Shown here piece by piece: positions 14,858 through 20,902 of a stretch of 28,734 nt of DNA. A program made the position numbers and the translations under genes. Under the pieces are notes generated by a model that was not told the origin of the DNA, searched no databases, and worked only from the letters and a program-made list of their open reading frames with translations. Source of the DNA: a virus; IMG/VR virus record IMGVR_UViG_3300021364_000750, positions 1-28,734 of that record; one strand, given 5' to 3'. Within the stretch, counting starts at the first letter, position 1. The number at the start of each line of letters is the position of its first letter.

Positions 14858-15421
14858 TTACCTATAAAAAATGTGGTCTGTTATTTGAACTGTTTCATTC
14901 AGTGAATCATTCCAATATGGGTCAACCATAATTGAATGATAATGTGTTGCACCTTCTGTAATGTCGGGATACTTACCCATGATTACGTCTTGTGCAATTT
15001 GATATGATTCAAAGAACGTATCAGTGTCTAGAGGTTCGTCTGACTTTCCGTCACAAAACCAACTAAACTGACACTGGTGTCTGATAGGAACTAAATTACC
15101 TTTCCAGTTCTCTCTTAATTTTGCCTGATACACTACACCACAAATATCTTTAGGGTATGAGGCATGTTCCATACGATTGATTACAACTTGTGCAACTGCA
15201 ACCTTTCCAGCAAGTGGTTGATTACCTGCTTCGAAATAAATGTTTTTTGCTAAACAAACTGCATCACCATTCTCGTCAAATGCCTGAACCTTTTGTGGTA
15301 TTAACAGAATGAACATAAGTAAGGCACCAAAACCCATTCCTGCGAGGAATGATTTAAATACTAGTGAACCTTTATACTTGACTTCCTCGTCAATTGCTTT
15401 TCCCCATTTACTAGGCTGCAT
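14858..15421 (-). CDS. SleB-type cell wall hydrolase with N-terminal membrane anchor
   Basis: The C-terminal domain (from CLAKNIYFEAGNQPLAGKVA) is the Hydrolase_2/SleB fold: the Glu in IYFEA is the conserved catalytic one, followed by VVINR and CQFSWFCDG. The family cleaves peptidoglycan, often as a lytic transglycosylase. The start at 15421 (187 residues) has GGAG six bases upstream; a longer frame from 15466 overlaps the previous gene more and lacks a site. Residues about 20-47 (LVFKSFLAGMGFGALLMFIL) form a signal anchor ending QKVQAF, so export through the host Sec path is likely. This is probably the endolysin; lying outside the tail block, it is unlikely to be a tail lysozyme. Confidence 0.85.
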   Translation of the reverse strand: MQPSKWGKAIDEEVKYKGSLVFKSFLAGMGFGALLMFILLIPQKVQAFDENGDAVCLAKNIYFEAGNQPLAGKVAVAQVVINRMEHASYPKDICGVVYQAKLRENWKGNLVPIRHQCQFSWFCDGKSDEPLDTDTFFESYQIAQDVIMGKYPDITEGATHYHSIMVDPYWNDSLNETVQITDHIFYR

Positions 15422-15800
15422 ATCTATCTCCGTTGTGATTAATTCCGTTCTGATTGTAGTTGTCAAGAATCATGTCAACTACATCAGTTGCCCATATTGA
15501 TTTACCACCAACATGCCAATCATACTCTTCTAAAGGAACACTTCCAGTCTTCCAGTTGTAGATTGTGACTGTTTCATATTCCCAGTCGTCATAATCAATT
15601 TCGTCTACGTTATTTGCATCGTAATACTTTGCATCAATAACCCATTCCATATTGACTTTGTCATATGGGTCTGCAGAAGTAAATGTTGGTTTACCCAACA
15701 CTTGAACCAACCTATCGTAGGTTGTTCGTTTGTATCCCTGTAGGGACGTTCCACCCGAACACATGTCGGGGGAACAAACTTCGTAGTCTTTAATTATCAT
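15411..15800 (-). CDS. conserved phage protein, 129 aa
   Basis: The pattern SLQGYKRTTYDRLVQVLGKP (19-38), then EWVIDAKYYD, TVTIYNWKTG and EYDWHVGGKS is one I know from small conserved proteins of many T4-like and other phages, where no role is established. It looks like an alpha/beta single domain with a DW-rich core. It overlaps the wall hydrolase by 11 bases and the upstream gene by four bases. Confidence 0.7.
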   Translation of the reverse strand: MIIKDYEVCSPDMCSGGTSLQGYKRTTYDRLVQVLGKPTFTSADPYDKVNMEWVIDAKYYDANNVDEIDYDDWEYETVTIYNWKTGSVPLEEYDWHVGGKSIWATDVVDMILDNYNQNGINHNGDRYAA

Positions 15801-16009
15801 ATCGTTCTCCTGTTTACTTTGTTGGGATATATGGTTGCAAACTCACCAGTAAGATAGGCCTTTAACATAAGGTATTTCTTCTTGTGAAAGTTAGGTCTTC
15901 GCACTATATCTATATAAACCTTATGAGAATTTATATTTCTACAGTTTAATTTATATCCAATGTCCTCTTCTATCAAAGGGATTTGTCTTTGTAGTGCATA
16001 TAATTTCAT
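15797..16009 (-). CDS. small basic hypothetical protein, 70 aa
   Basis: MKLYALQRQIPLIEEDIGYK is followed by a basic stretch (IVRRPNFHKKKYLMLKAYLT) and ends KVNRRTI. AGGAG precedes the start closely (GGAGAACGATATG). It overlaps the next gene by four bases. No known domain; the net positive charge hints at nucleic acid or membrane contact. Confidence 0.6.
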   Translation of the reverse strand: MKLYALQRQIPLIEEDIGYKLNCRNINSHKVYIDIVRRPNFHKKKYLMLKAYLTGEFATIYPNKVNRRTI

Positions 16010-16018
16010 ATCGTTCTC

Positions 16019-16393
16019 CTATTTTAAATAATCGGGGCCGTATTTTCTCATTCCGAAGATTTCATAACCATCGAAGAGATTACCTCTTGGTGCATTCAAC
16101 GCAGGTGTTCCCCACCCAGCAGCTTTTAACACGTCACCACTTCTAAAGGTAATTCCAGTCAACCCTTTTTTGAATTCTTTTTTATTAATGAAACCCCAAA
16201 CAGAACGTTGGTTTCCACTGTTTTGTATAACTTTGATATACTTACGTCCACGAGTTTCATATTCATATGAATACTCAGTAAGTGTTGGATATTGTTTTAA
16301 GTGTTCCTTTAACAAGTCTTCACAAAGTTTATCACATAGTTGTAATAACTCTTGTTCGTTGTTAACTTCGTTTACTAATTCAGACAATTTCAT
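16019..16393 (-). CDS. conserved phage protein, 124 aa
   Basis: The start at 16393 is preferred because AAGGAGAAATT precedes it; the ORF extends to 16423 but that start lies only four bases after a promoter -10 box. The N-terminal half is acidic-helical (LSELVNEVNNEQELLQLCDK). The C-terminal half (NQRSVWGFINKKEFKKGLTG, then GDVLKAAGWGTPALNAPRGN and LFDGY) is a pattern seen in other marine phages, with no known activity. A strong sigma70-type promoter drives it. Confidence 0.7.
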   Translation of the reverse strand: MKLSELVNEVNNEQELLQLCDKLCEDLLKEHLKQYPTLTEYSYEYETRGRKYIKVIQNSGNQRSVWGFINKKEFKKGLTGITFRSGDVLKAAGWGTPALNAPRGNLFDGYEIFGMRKYGPDYLK

Positions 16394-16427
16394 AATTTCT
16401 CCTTTTGTTTTATTTCTCATCATGTAT

Positions 16428-16457
16428 ATAATAACAAAAAGTGAGGGTCATTGTCAA
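16428..16457 (-). promoter_or_regulatory. sigma70-type promoter, phage early family (copy 2)
   Basis: TTGACA (16457-16452) and TATTAT (16433-16428) on the - strand are 18 bases apart. The spacer begins ATGAC and contains CACTTTTTG. The same spacer layout recurs at 17382-17411 and 24510-24539. Transcription would start near 16421, giving a 28-base leader with a good ribosome binding site before the ATG at 16393. Confidence 0.75.
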
Positions 16458-16460
16458 GTC

Positions 16461-16595
16461 TTACAGACCTAATTTTTCCCTTAATTTATCTATAAAACCT
16501 CCGTCTTCCCAAAACATTGGTTTGTTCATATGTGTTCCTACGTATAACATAGACACCATCATGAATCCTAAGAATATAAAAAATATTGTTTCCAT
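16461..16595 (-). CDS. very small membrane protein, 44 aa
   Basis: METIFFIFLGFMMVSMLYVG is a single hydrophobic N-terminal helix, followed by THMNKPMFWEDGGFIDKLRE and a short end. TAGGAGATAGT gives a well spaced ribosome binding site. It begins 17 bases after the 3' end of tRNA-Asp and ends just before the promoter at 16457. Function unknown. Confidence 0.6.
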   Translation of the reverse strand: METIFFIFLGFMMVSMLYVGTHMNKPMFWEDGGFIDKLREKLGL

Positions 16596-16611
16596 ACTAT
16601 CTCCTAAAAAG

Positions 16612-16686
16612 TGGCGGTCTGTAGGGGAATCGAACCCCTCTCTTCGCCGTGACAGGGCGACATACTCACCGATATACTAACAGACC
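16612..16686 (-). tRNA. tRNA-Asp (anticodon GTC)
   Basis: The - strand folds as GGTCTGT (acceptor) ... anticodon arm with loop CTGTCAC (anticodon GTC) ... T arm AGGGG-TTCGATT-CCCCT ... ACAGACC, discriminator G and an encoded CCA. The seven acceptor pairs are all Watson-Crick. The D arm (GTATATCGGTGAGTAT) is short but keeps the GG of the loop. Encoded CCA and discriminator G fit bacterial-type tRNA-Asp. It would serve the many Asp codons of these acidic phage proteins. Confidence 0.93.
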
Positions 16687-16690
16687 GAAT

Positions 16691-16773
16691 AAAAAGGGAG
16701 GGGTGGTTCGCACACATCAAATCTAATATTAATGCTTGTGGATTTTGTGATACTTGAACCATTATCCCTTCCC
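16691..16773 (-). terminator. long rod-like hairpin plus T run, terminator or processing signal
   Basis: On the - strand three stem blocks nest: 16766-16773 with 16696-16703 (8 positions, one mismatch), 16756-16761 with 16704-16709 (GAACCA/TGGTTC, 6 bp), and 16741-16749 with 16713-16723 (9 bp with a two-base bulge), closing a 17-base loop. Five T follow (16695-16691). It lies 14 bases after the stop of the 90-residue gene and 4 bases before tRNA-Asp. Confidence 0.6.
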
Positions 16774-16787
16774 CGAGTCTTACGACC

Positions 16788-17060
16788 CTAAAACAAATCC
16801 TCAATTGGTATTGGAGGGTGTTCTAATCCATACTTGTCTAAGTAATTGTAAACAACCTTCGTTTCATTGTCATTGAGGTCTTCAAAACTTTTAAAATTTG
16901 ACCATGTCGTTCCTAGTGTCACCAACTTATTACCAGCAGTGACAGCTGCATTCCAAAGTAAATCGTCCTTTGGATATATCTCATTCTTCTCTGCAAGTGT
17001 AATTAGGTTCCGACCCATTCTCACGATTTTCTCTTCGTGCTTCTCATATATACTTTGCAT
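16788..17060 (-). CDS. hypothetical protein, 90 aa
   Basis: MQSIYEKHEEKIVRMGRNLI, a helical N-terminus, then ITLAEKNEIYPKDDLLWNAA and a middle TWSNFKSFEDLNDNETKVVY, ending HPPIPIEDLF. It reads as a small all-helical domain; no family recognised. It lies two bases after the stop of the small Cys-containing ORF. A strong hairpin with a T run follows its stop. Confidence 0.65.
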   Translation of the reverse strand: MQSIYEKHEEKIVRMGRNLITLAEKNEIYPKDDLLWNAAVTAGNKLVTLGTTWSNFKSFEDLNDNETKVVYNYLDKYGLEHPPIPIEDLF

Positions 17061-17062
17061 GA

Positions 17063-17218
17063 TTAGAATCCACTAGTATGACATGCATATTCAGTAGAAC
17101 AATTTACTGTTCCACATACACATTCGTTTTTCTCTGCTCTCTCCTCTGCTTTTGCAAGTTCGATAGCATTGTCTTCTGCATAAGACTCTAAGTCTTCTTT
17201 TGTTATTTCATAGTTCAT
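17063..17218 (-). CDS. small Cys-containing protein, 51 aa
   Basis: The N-terminal two thirds is an acidic helix (MNYEITKEDLESYAEDNAIE and LAKAEERAEKN); the C-terminal part has ECVCGTVNCSTEYACHTSGF with four Cys and one His, a possible small metal site. AAGGAG is well placed before the ATG. It sits between tRNA-Glu (17 bases upstream) and the 90-residue gene. Function unknown. Confidence 0.65.
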   Translation of the reverse strand: MNYEITKEDLESYAEDNAIELAKAEERAEKNECVCGTVNCSTEYACHTSGF

Positions 17219-17234
17219 AATTTACTCCTTAAAT

Positions 17235-17309
17235 TGGCAGGGTGTAGGAGAATCGAACTCCTGTTGCATGGATGAAAACCATGTGTCCTAACCACTAGAC
17301 GAACACCCC
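17235..17309 (-). tRNA. tRNA-Glu (anticodon TTC)
   Basis: The - strand gives GGGGTGT (acceptor), D arm with TAGTGGTTAGGA, anticodon arm CATGG-TTTTCAT-CCATG (anticodon TTC), T arm CAGGAG-TTCGATT-CTCCTA, acceptor ACACCCT with one G-T end pair, discriminator G and encoded CCA. All parts are in normal positions and length is 75 with CCA. It reads GAA/GAG, abundant in this genome. Confidence 0.94.
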
Positions 17310-17320
17310 GTGTTGAATGG

Positions 17321-17362
17321 ACAACAACAACCCTTTGGAATCTCCGCTGGGTATGTTGTTGT
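17321..17362 (-). other. hairpin just upstream of tRNA-Glu
   Basis: ACAACAACA (9 bases) pairs with TGTTGTTGT (17321-17329 with 17354-17362), continued by CCC with GGG (17331-17333 with 17349-17351) after a small internal loop, around a 15-base loop. It ends 11 bases before the mature tRNA 5' end. No T run follows on the - strand, so it is more likely a processing or stabilising hairpin than a terminator. Confidence 0.55.
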
Positions 17363-17381
17363 TTATTCTCATTACTATATT

Positions 17382-17411
17382 AGTATACGAAAAAGTGTTA
17401 GTCATTGTCAA
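17382..17411 (-). promoter_or_regulatory. sigma70-type promoter, phage early family (copy 1)
   Basis: TTGACA (17411-17406) and TATACT (17387-17382) on the - strand with an 18-base spacer that begins ATGAC and contains CACTTTTTC. Start of transcription near 17375, just before the hairpin and tRNA-Glu, so it drives the tRNA-Glu segment. It begins seven bases past the stop of the 395-residue gene. Confidence 0.8.
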
Positions 17412-17417
17412 CTACTT

Positions 17418-18605
17418 TTATGGATTATTTTTAAAAAACTCTTCCCAAACTTGTCTTGGATAAACTCCGTCAAGTTCCATTTTTCCACCACTTAATTCTT
17501 CTACTAATTTAGAAGGATTGTGAAAACCAAAGATATTACACCTGTTAGTTTTTACTGGGTTATGGTAATAGACTTCATTAAGAAGTGTCATAGTGTTATC
17601 TTCGTCTGAGATAAAAGTCTGAAACTTATCTCTTAGAAATTTTAACTCACTGGTTGGGTCGGGTGTTCCAAAGTGAATAATCATATTCCAACTAATTAGA
17701 CTAGGGTCAATTGCACCCTCTAATTTACTATCCCAATCTCTTACGGCTTGTCCGTATTGAACACCAAAACCATATAGAACTTTATCAAAGTTTACACCAT
17801 ATGCAATCCATCTACTAACTGCATTGTCCTCATACATATTTGATTTATCTCTCAATACGTCTAAGAGGTGAATACCTTTCTTAACAGTTGAGAGTGTTTT
17901 CTGACCAGTTATTGATTCTGTAAGTTCAATAATCAATGAAGAAATTTCTCCTTTTTTAGAAGAGTTGTATCTTTTATTTGCAATGAAACTGATTCTATCT
18001 CCAATTTCTTTTCCAAACTTTTCTTTATCTTTTTGAGTTGGATTTCTTGGTAATGCAATTTCTCTTTCTTCAACTAACTGTCTGATAATCTCAACCACGT
18101 CTTCCCATGATATAGGGTCTACAGTTAAATCAAGTGAATTAAGTCTTCCACCGATTTGAATTAACTTAGCCATAGAGAAGTTCTTAGTTGCACGGAACTT
18201 ATGAACGATTCTATTTTCTACGTTAGTTTCATTTAATAAAATAGTATTGTTAGTGTTTCCACCAAAGACACATACTGGAATATCATTTTCGTCATAGACT
18301 ACGTGTAGACATTTTCCTCTCAAATCAAAACCACTATTTTTCATGTCTTGTTTAATAGTGTTGTATTTTGAGTTGGAAGATTTCCTAAACTTCTGTTTCA
18401 TTAACTTAGTTTGTTTATTGTTAATGACAACAGATTCCTCAAGGATTGTATCCTCGTATTCTATACCCATGTCGGGGAAAACGAAAAACTCGGGGTGAGT
18501 TGTTTTATTGAAAACGGACTTATGTAAGTCCAAGTGTGATTCCGTAAATTCGACTAGATTACTCAAGTCTACTTTATACGGATTTGTTATATTATGTATA
18601 ACCAT
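17418..18605 (-). CDS. large conserved protein of unknown function, 395 aa
   Basis: CGGAGATAATT precedes the ATG. Residues about 90-140 (FDLRGKCLHVVYDENDIPVC, then VFGGNTNNTILLNETNVENR) resemble the core of ParB-type or DndB-like folds, where a GxNT motif follows a beta strand. The rest is helical, with RFISFIAN-type segments and a polar C-terminus; no membrane segment. It has its own sigma70-like promoter about 100 bases upstream. The ParB-like resemblance is weak, so function remains unassigned. No partner gene next to it gives a hint: tRNA genes follow and a small protein precedes. Confidence 0.75.
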   Translation of the reverse strand: MVIHNITNPYKVDLSNLVEFTESHLDLHKSVFNKTTHPEFFVFPDMGIEYEDTILEESVVINNKQTKLMKQKFRKSSNSKYNTIKQDMKNSGFDLRGKCLHVVYDENDIPVCVFGGNTNNTILLNETNVENRIVHKFRATKNFSMAKLIQIGGRLNSLDLTVDPISWEDVVEIIRQLVEEREIALPRNPTQKDKEKFGKEIGDRISFIANKRYNSSKKGEISSLIIELTESITGQKTLSTVKKGIHLLDVLRDKSNMYEDNAVSRWIAYGVNFDKVLYGFGVQYGQAVRDWDSKLEGAIDPSLISWNMIIHFGTPDPTSELKFLRDKFQTFISDEDNTMTLLNEVYYHNPVKTNRCNIFGFHNPSKLVEELSGGKMELDGVYPRQVWEEFFKNNP

Positions 18606-18701
18606 AATTATCTCCGTTATGTATTCGACTACAATGTCTCATACGTTTGTTATGTCTCAATCAATAAGAACTACAATGTTTTTATTGACGACATAGTATA
18701 T

Positions 18702-18730
18702 ATTATACACTAACCTCTAAGATATGTCTA
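18702..18730 (-). promoter_or_regulatory. sigma70-type promoter for the 395-residue gene
   Basis: TAGACA (18730-18725) and TATAAT (18707-18702) on the - strand with a 17-base spacer. The start would be near 18695, giving about 90 bases of leader before the ATG at 18605. The -35 box overlaps the stop codon of the gene upstream and a hairpin that looks like a + strand terminator. Confidence 0.6.
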
Positions 18731-18741
18731 GAGGGTTTTTT
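18714..18741 (+). terminator. intrinsic terminator-like hairpin pointing rightward (antisense)
   Basis: CCTCTA (18714-18719) pairs with TAGAGG (18729-18734) around a 9-base loop, followed by G and six T (18736-18741), the form of an intrinsic terminator on the + strand. All nearby genes are on the - strand, so it would stop antisense transcription. Read on the - strand, the hairpin is followed by TTAG and no T run. Confidence 0.4.
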
Positions 18742-18976
18742 GAATTTCATCTAACTCTTGGATTTTCTTATTGATAATGTCAACTCGATTAGGCCAGTAG
18801 ATGTAATCTTTGTCTGAGTCTTTTGCAAGGTTCTCTAACAAAGGTCTAATAAAGTTATCTAAGTTATTGATAACTTCAGTAGCAGTTGTGGTCTTCTCTA
18901 CAATCTTTGTATCGACAGAGGCAAGTTCCTCTGCGTCCATTGCAGTAAAACCGAAATCGTTGTATTCTATACTCAT
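18728..18976 (-). CDS. small acidic protein, 82 aa, directly behind a late promoter
   Basis: Reads MSIEYNDFGFTAMDAEELAS, then a helical stretch KTTTATEVINNLDNFIRPLL, and ends IIKKIQELDEIQKTL-like (N-I-N-K-K-I-Q-E-L). No domain recognised, no Cys. The ATG is five bases after an exact TATAAATA and has no ribosome binding site, so the mRNA may start at the ATG itself. A late virion or assembly protein is a fair guess from the promoter. Confidence 0.65.
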   Translation of the reverse strand: MSIEYNDFGFTAMDAEELASVDTKIVEKTTTATEVINNLDNFIRPLLENLAKDSDKDYIYWPNRVDIINKKIQELDEIQKTL

Positions 18977-18981
18977 AGTAT

Positions 18982-18989
18982 TATTTATA
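18982..18989 (-). promoter_or_regulatory. T4-type late promoter TATAAATA, five bases before an ATG
   Basis: Exact TATAAATA on the - strand followed by ATACT and then ATG at 18976. In T4 late promoters the octamer spans about -13 to -6, so the first transcribed base would be the A of the ATG. It overlaps the last codons of the SDR gene. Confidence 0.65.
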
Positions 18990-19584
18990 CTTCTTGATTA
19001 GGATACCTTATGTATCTTTCTAATTCTTTTAAATCTTGTTTATCACTTTGAACTTCACTATAGTTTGCTCTATGTTGCATTGTTATTTCGGGAAACTCTA
19101 CAGAAGGATATGCAGTGATTAACTTGAACACTAAGTGTGCAATATCATTCTTTGCAAGACTAGGAAGTTCGTCATGGTCAATCAATCCTAAGTTCAGTGT
19201 AGTCATTTTATATTTCTTTTTAGAGTTGTAAGTTAGATTATTTGCAAGGTGATTGAGTTGTGCTTTCTCACTTGCATAGACATAACCTTTAGATATGTTT
19301 GGTTGACTTGCACGACTAGAGAAGTTGATAATCATTTTACTTCCTTCGTCTTTCCAAGCTTCATGTGCAATTGATAGAATCTTTGTTTGGTCTTGGTGTG
19401 CAAAATTTATCAATACGTCACAAGGACTATGTCCATTGAATATCCAACAGTTCTTTCCGTTTGCAGTTATGTCCTCACAACGAATTGACGTGACTGTATG
19501 GGTTTGACCAGCAGTTGGAGTTGCTTCTATAACGTCTTTGATTGTTTTTGCAAGACCACTACTTCCTGTTATTGCTATTCTCAT
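18985..19584 (-). CDS. short-chain dehydrogenase/reductase (SDR), 199 aa
   Basis: A Rossmann start MRIAITGSSGLAKTI (nucleotide loop residues 7-13), an NFSS strand end at 87-90 (active-site Ser region) and Y103-ASE-K107 (YxxxK) give the SDR catalytic set. It is shorter than typical SDRs (about 250), lacking much of the C-terminal substrate part. It overlaps the radical SAM gene by 26 bases. The two may act in sequence on one small molecule, for example a sugar or a modified base, but the substrate is not visible. Confidence 0.8.
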   Translation of the reverse strand: MRIAITGSSGLAKTIKDVIEATPTAGQTHTVTSIRCEDITANGKNCWIFNGHSPCDVLINFAHQDQTKILSIAHEAWKDEGSKMIINFSSRASQPNISKGYVYASEKAQLNHLANNLTYNSKKKYKMTTLNLGLIDHDELPSLAKNDIAHLVFKLITAYPSVEFPEITMQHRANYSEVQSDKQDLKELERYIRYPNQEV

Positions 19585-20488
19585 AATATTTTCTCACTAT
19601 ATCGAAAGAGGGTTTCCCAAAGAGTGACCCGTCTACACTACACTTATTACAAGGAGATTGACTTCTATCTCCCTTCATTAATTTCTTTCTAATCTTTGTC
19701 ATAGGTTTAGAGAACCATACGTCATGTAAAGACATAGTCAATAGATTACCTACAACGTGTTCTCTTCCCCAATCATTACTACAGAAGAGAACGTCACCAT
19801 TCCAATCAACAAACATTTTATAGAATGGATAGTGACATGGTTTACCTTTTAGATTTTCTATAGTATCGTCTTCAACACCAATCCAATCAATAACACCACT
19901 TCTATTATTTAGTATCAATCCATGTTTTTCAAAATCACCCCAATGCATTCTGAATTTATATTGGTCTTCTCTTATACGTGCTTCTGACAACATAGTGTCG
20001 AAGTGTTCCATTTGTTCGGGGCCGTCATACAGATTGATATACAACTGGTCGAGTCCACTACGAAAAAGTTTCTTGAGATATTCTACGTCTAACTTATCAC
20101 CATTCGTATTACACTCTAGTGTTGCTTGTGGTAATTCTACGTGGAATGCTTTTACAATTTCTGCAAAGTTTGGATTCAATAAGTTCTCACCGAATCCACT
20201 AAAAGATATTTTACCTTGGTATCCATTGTCTGCTAATTCTTCTGCAATGGTTTCAGCACCCTTAATTGTAAGGTGGAGATTCCTGTTGGGAAATACTGCT
20301 GGGTCATGTCTTGGACAAAAGACACATGTCCGATTGCACAACTCAGTAGTATTAATTTCAATTGTAAGAATTGAGTCAAGGGGTTTATCACCTCTTACTT
20401 CGTTGAAGTGTTTCTGTTCCTGTTCTCTCCTATGTTCAAGAAAATCGAACTGGTCAACTGCTGTAATTGGGATATTTCTTTGTTCCAT
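19559..20488 (-). CDS. radical SAM enzyme with SPASM-type C-terminal cysteines
   Basis: The 4Fe-4S/AdoMet motif is C51-NRT-C55-VF-C58. SGFGENLLNP (97-106) is the expected GGEP-like strand. Near the C-terminus C218, C236, C280 and C283 (KPCHYPFYKMFVDWNGDVLF, then CSNDW and PCNKCSVDG) form a SPASM/twitch-type auxiliary cluster. Enzymes of this kind modify peptides, sugars or small molecules through a 5'-deoxyadenosyl radical. The partner SDR overlaps downstream and an unknown beta protein lies three bases upstream. Phage examples are uncommon outside marine T4-like genomes as far as I know. Target unknown. Confidence 0.85.
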   Translation of the reverse strand: MEQRNIPITAVDQFDFLEHRREQEQKHFNEVRGDKPLDSILTIEINTTELCNRTCVFCPRHDPAVFPNRNLHLTIKGAETIAEELADNGYQGKISFSGFGENLLNPNFAEIVKAFHVELPQATLECNTNGDKLDVEYLKKLFRSGLDQLYINLYDGPEQMEHFDTMLSEARIREDQYKFRMHWGDFEKHGLILNNRSGVIDWIGVEDDTIENLKGKPCHYPFYKMFVDWNGDVLFCSNDWGREHVVGNLLTMSLHDVWFSKPMTKIRKKLMKGDRSQSPCNKCSVDGSLFGKPSFDIVRKYYENSNNRK

Positions 20489-20491
20489 GGT

Positions 20492-20902
20492 TTAACAGAT
20501 TGAAACCTTGAGGTGTCTCTCTGTTCCTGTAGCTTTTTCACTTTGGTATTCATAACGAATTTTATCTCCTATTTTAAAATTGCAATAATCGTTGGGAAGT
20601 CTTATAAACTTTGAACAAGTTAAATCGTCAAGTTCTACACTCTTTGGATTTCCGTCAACTTTATAATAATATGTAGGGGTTTTAAGAAGGTTGGGTTTGT
20701 CTAGTGTAAGACATGATATGAAAAGATTATCGTCTTCCCAATAAACATTGATTTCGTCTTCGTATAAAAATCCAATCTTCATGCAATAGACATAAGGGAT
20801 ATCTAAACGTATCCCTTCTTCTATATTGTAAATTGGACTATAAGGGGTTAATGAAAAGACTTCTGAGTCTTTAGAAATAACCTCCGTCTCTCCTATCATC
20901 AT
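20492..20902 (-). CDS. hypothetical beta-rich protein, about 136 aa
   Basis: The frame is open from 20935, but the ATGs at 20902 and 20899 shorten the overlap with the acidic gene and are my choice; no clear ribosome binding site decides it. The protein has IYNIEEGIRLDIPYVYCMKI, YWEDDNLFISCLTLDKPNLL, and ends with FKIGDKIRYEYQSEK, a pattern of short strands that suggests a small all-beta domain. Not recognised. It lies between the acidic protein and the radical SAM gene, with a three-base gap to the latter. Confidence 0.6.
   Translation of the reverse strand: MMIGETEVISKDSEVFSLTPYSPIYNIEEGIRLDIPYVYCMKIGFLYEDEINVYWEDDNLFISCLTLDKPNLLKTPTYYYKVDGNPKSVELDDLTCSKFIRLPNDYCNFKIGDKIRYEYQSEKATGTERHLKVSIC

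Noticed and set aside
16441-16680. 79-residue + strand ORF ending SVGESNPSLRRDRATYSPIY
   Set aside because: This ending is the well-known false translation of the antisense of a tRNA gene; the tRNA-Asp explains it.
16696-16773. Third, degenerate tRNA gene between the 90-residue gene and tRNA-Asp
   Set aside because: A GATA/TATC D-like stem and an acceptor-like end exist, but the anticodon loop would be 17 bases and the T arm does not pair. The nested rod hairpin explains the pairing better.
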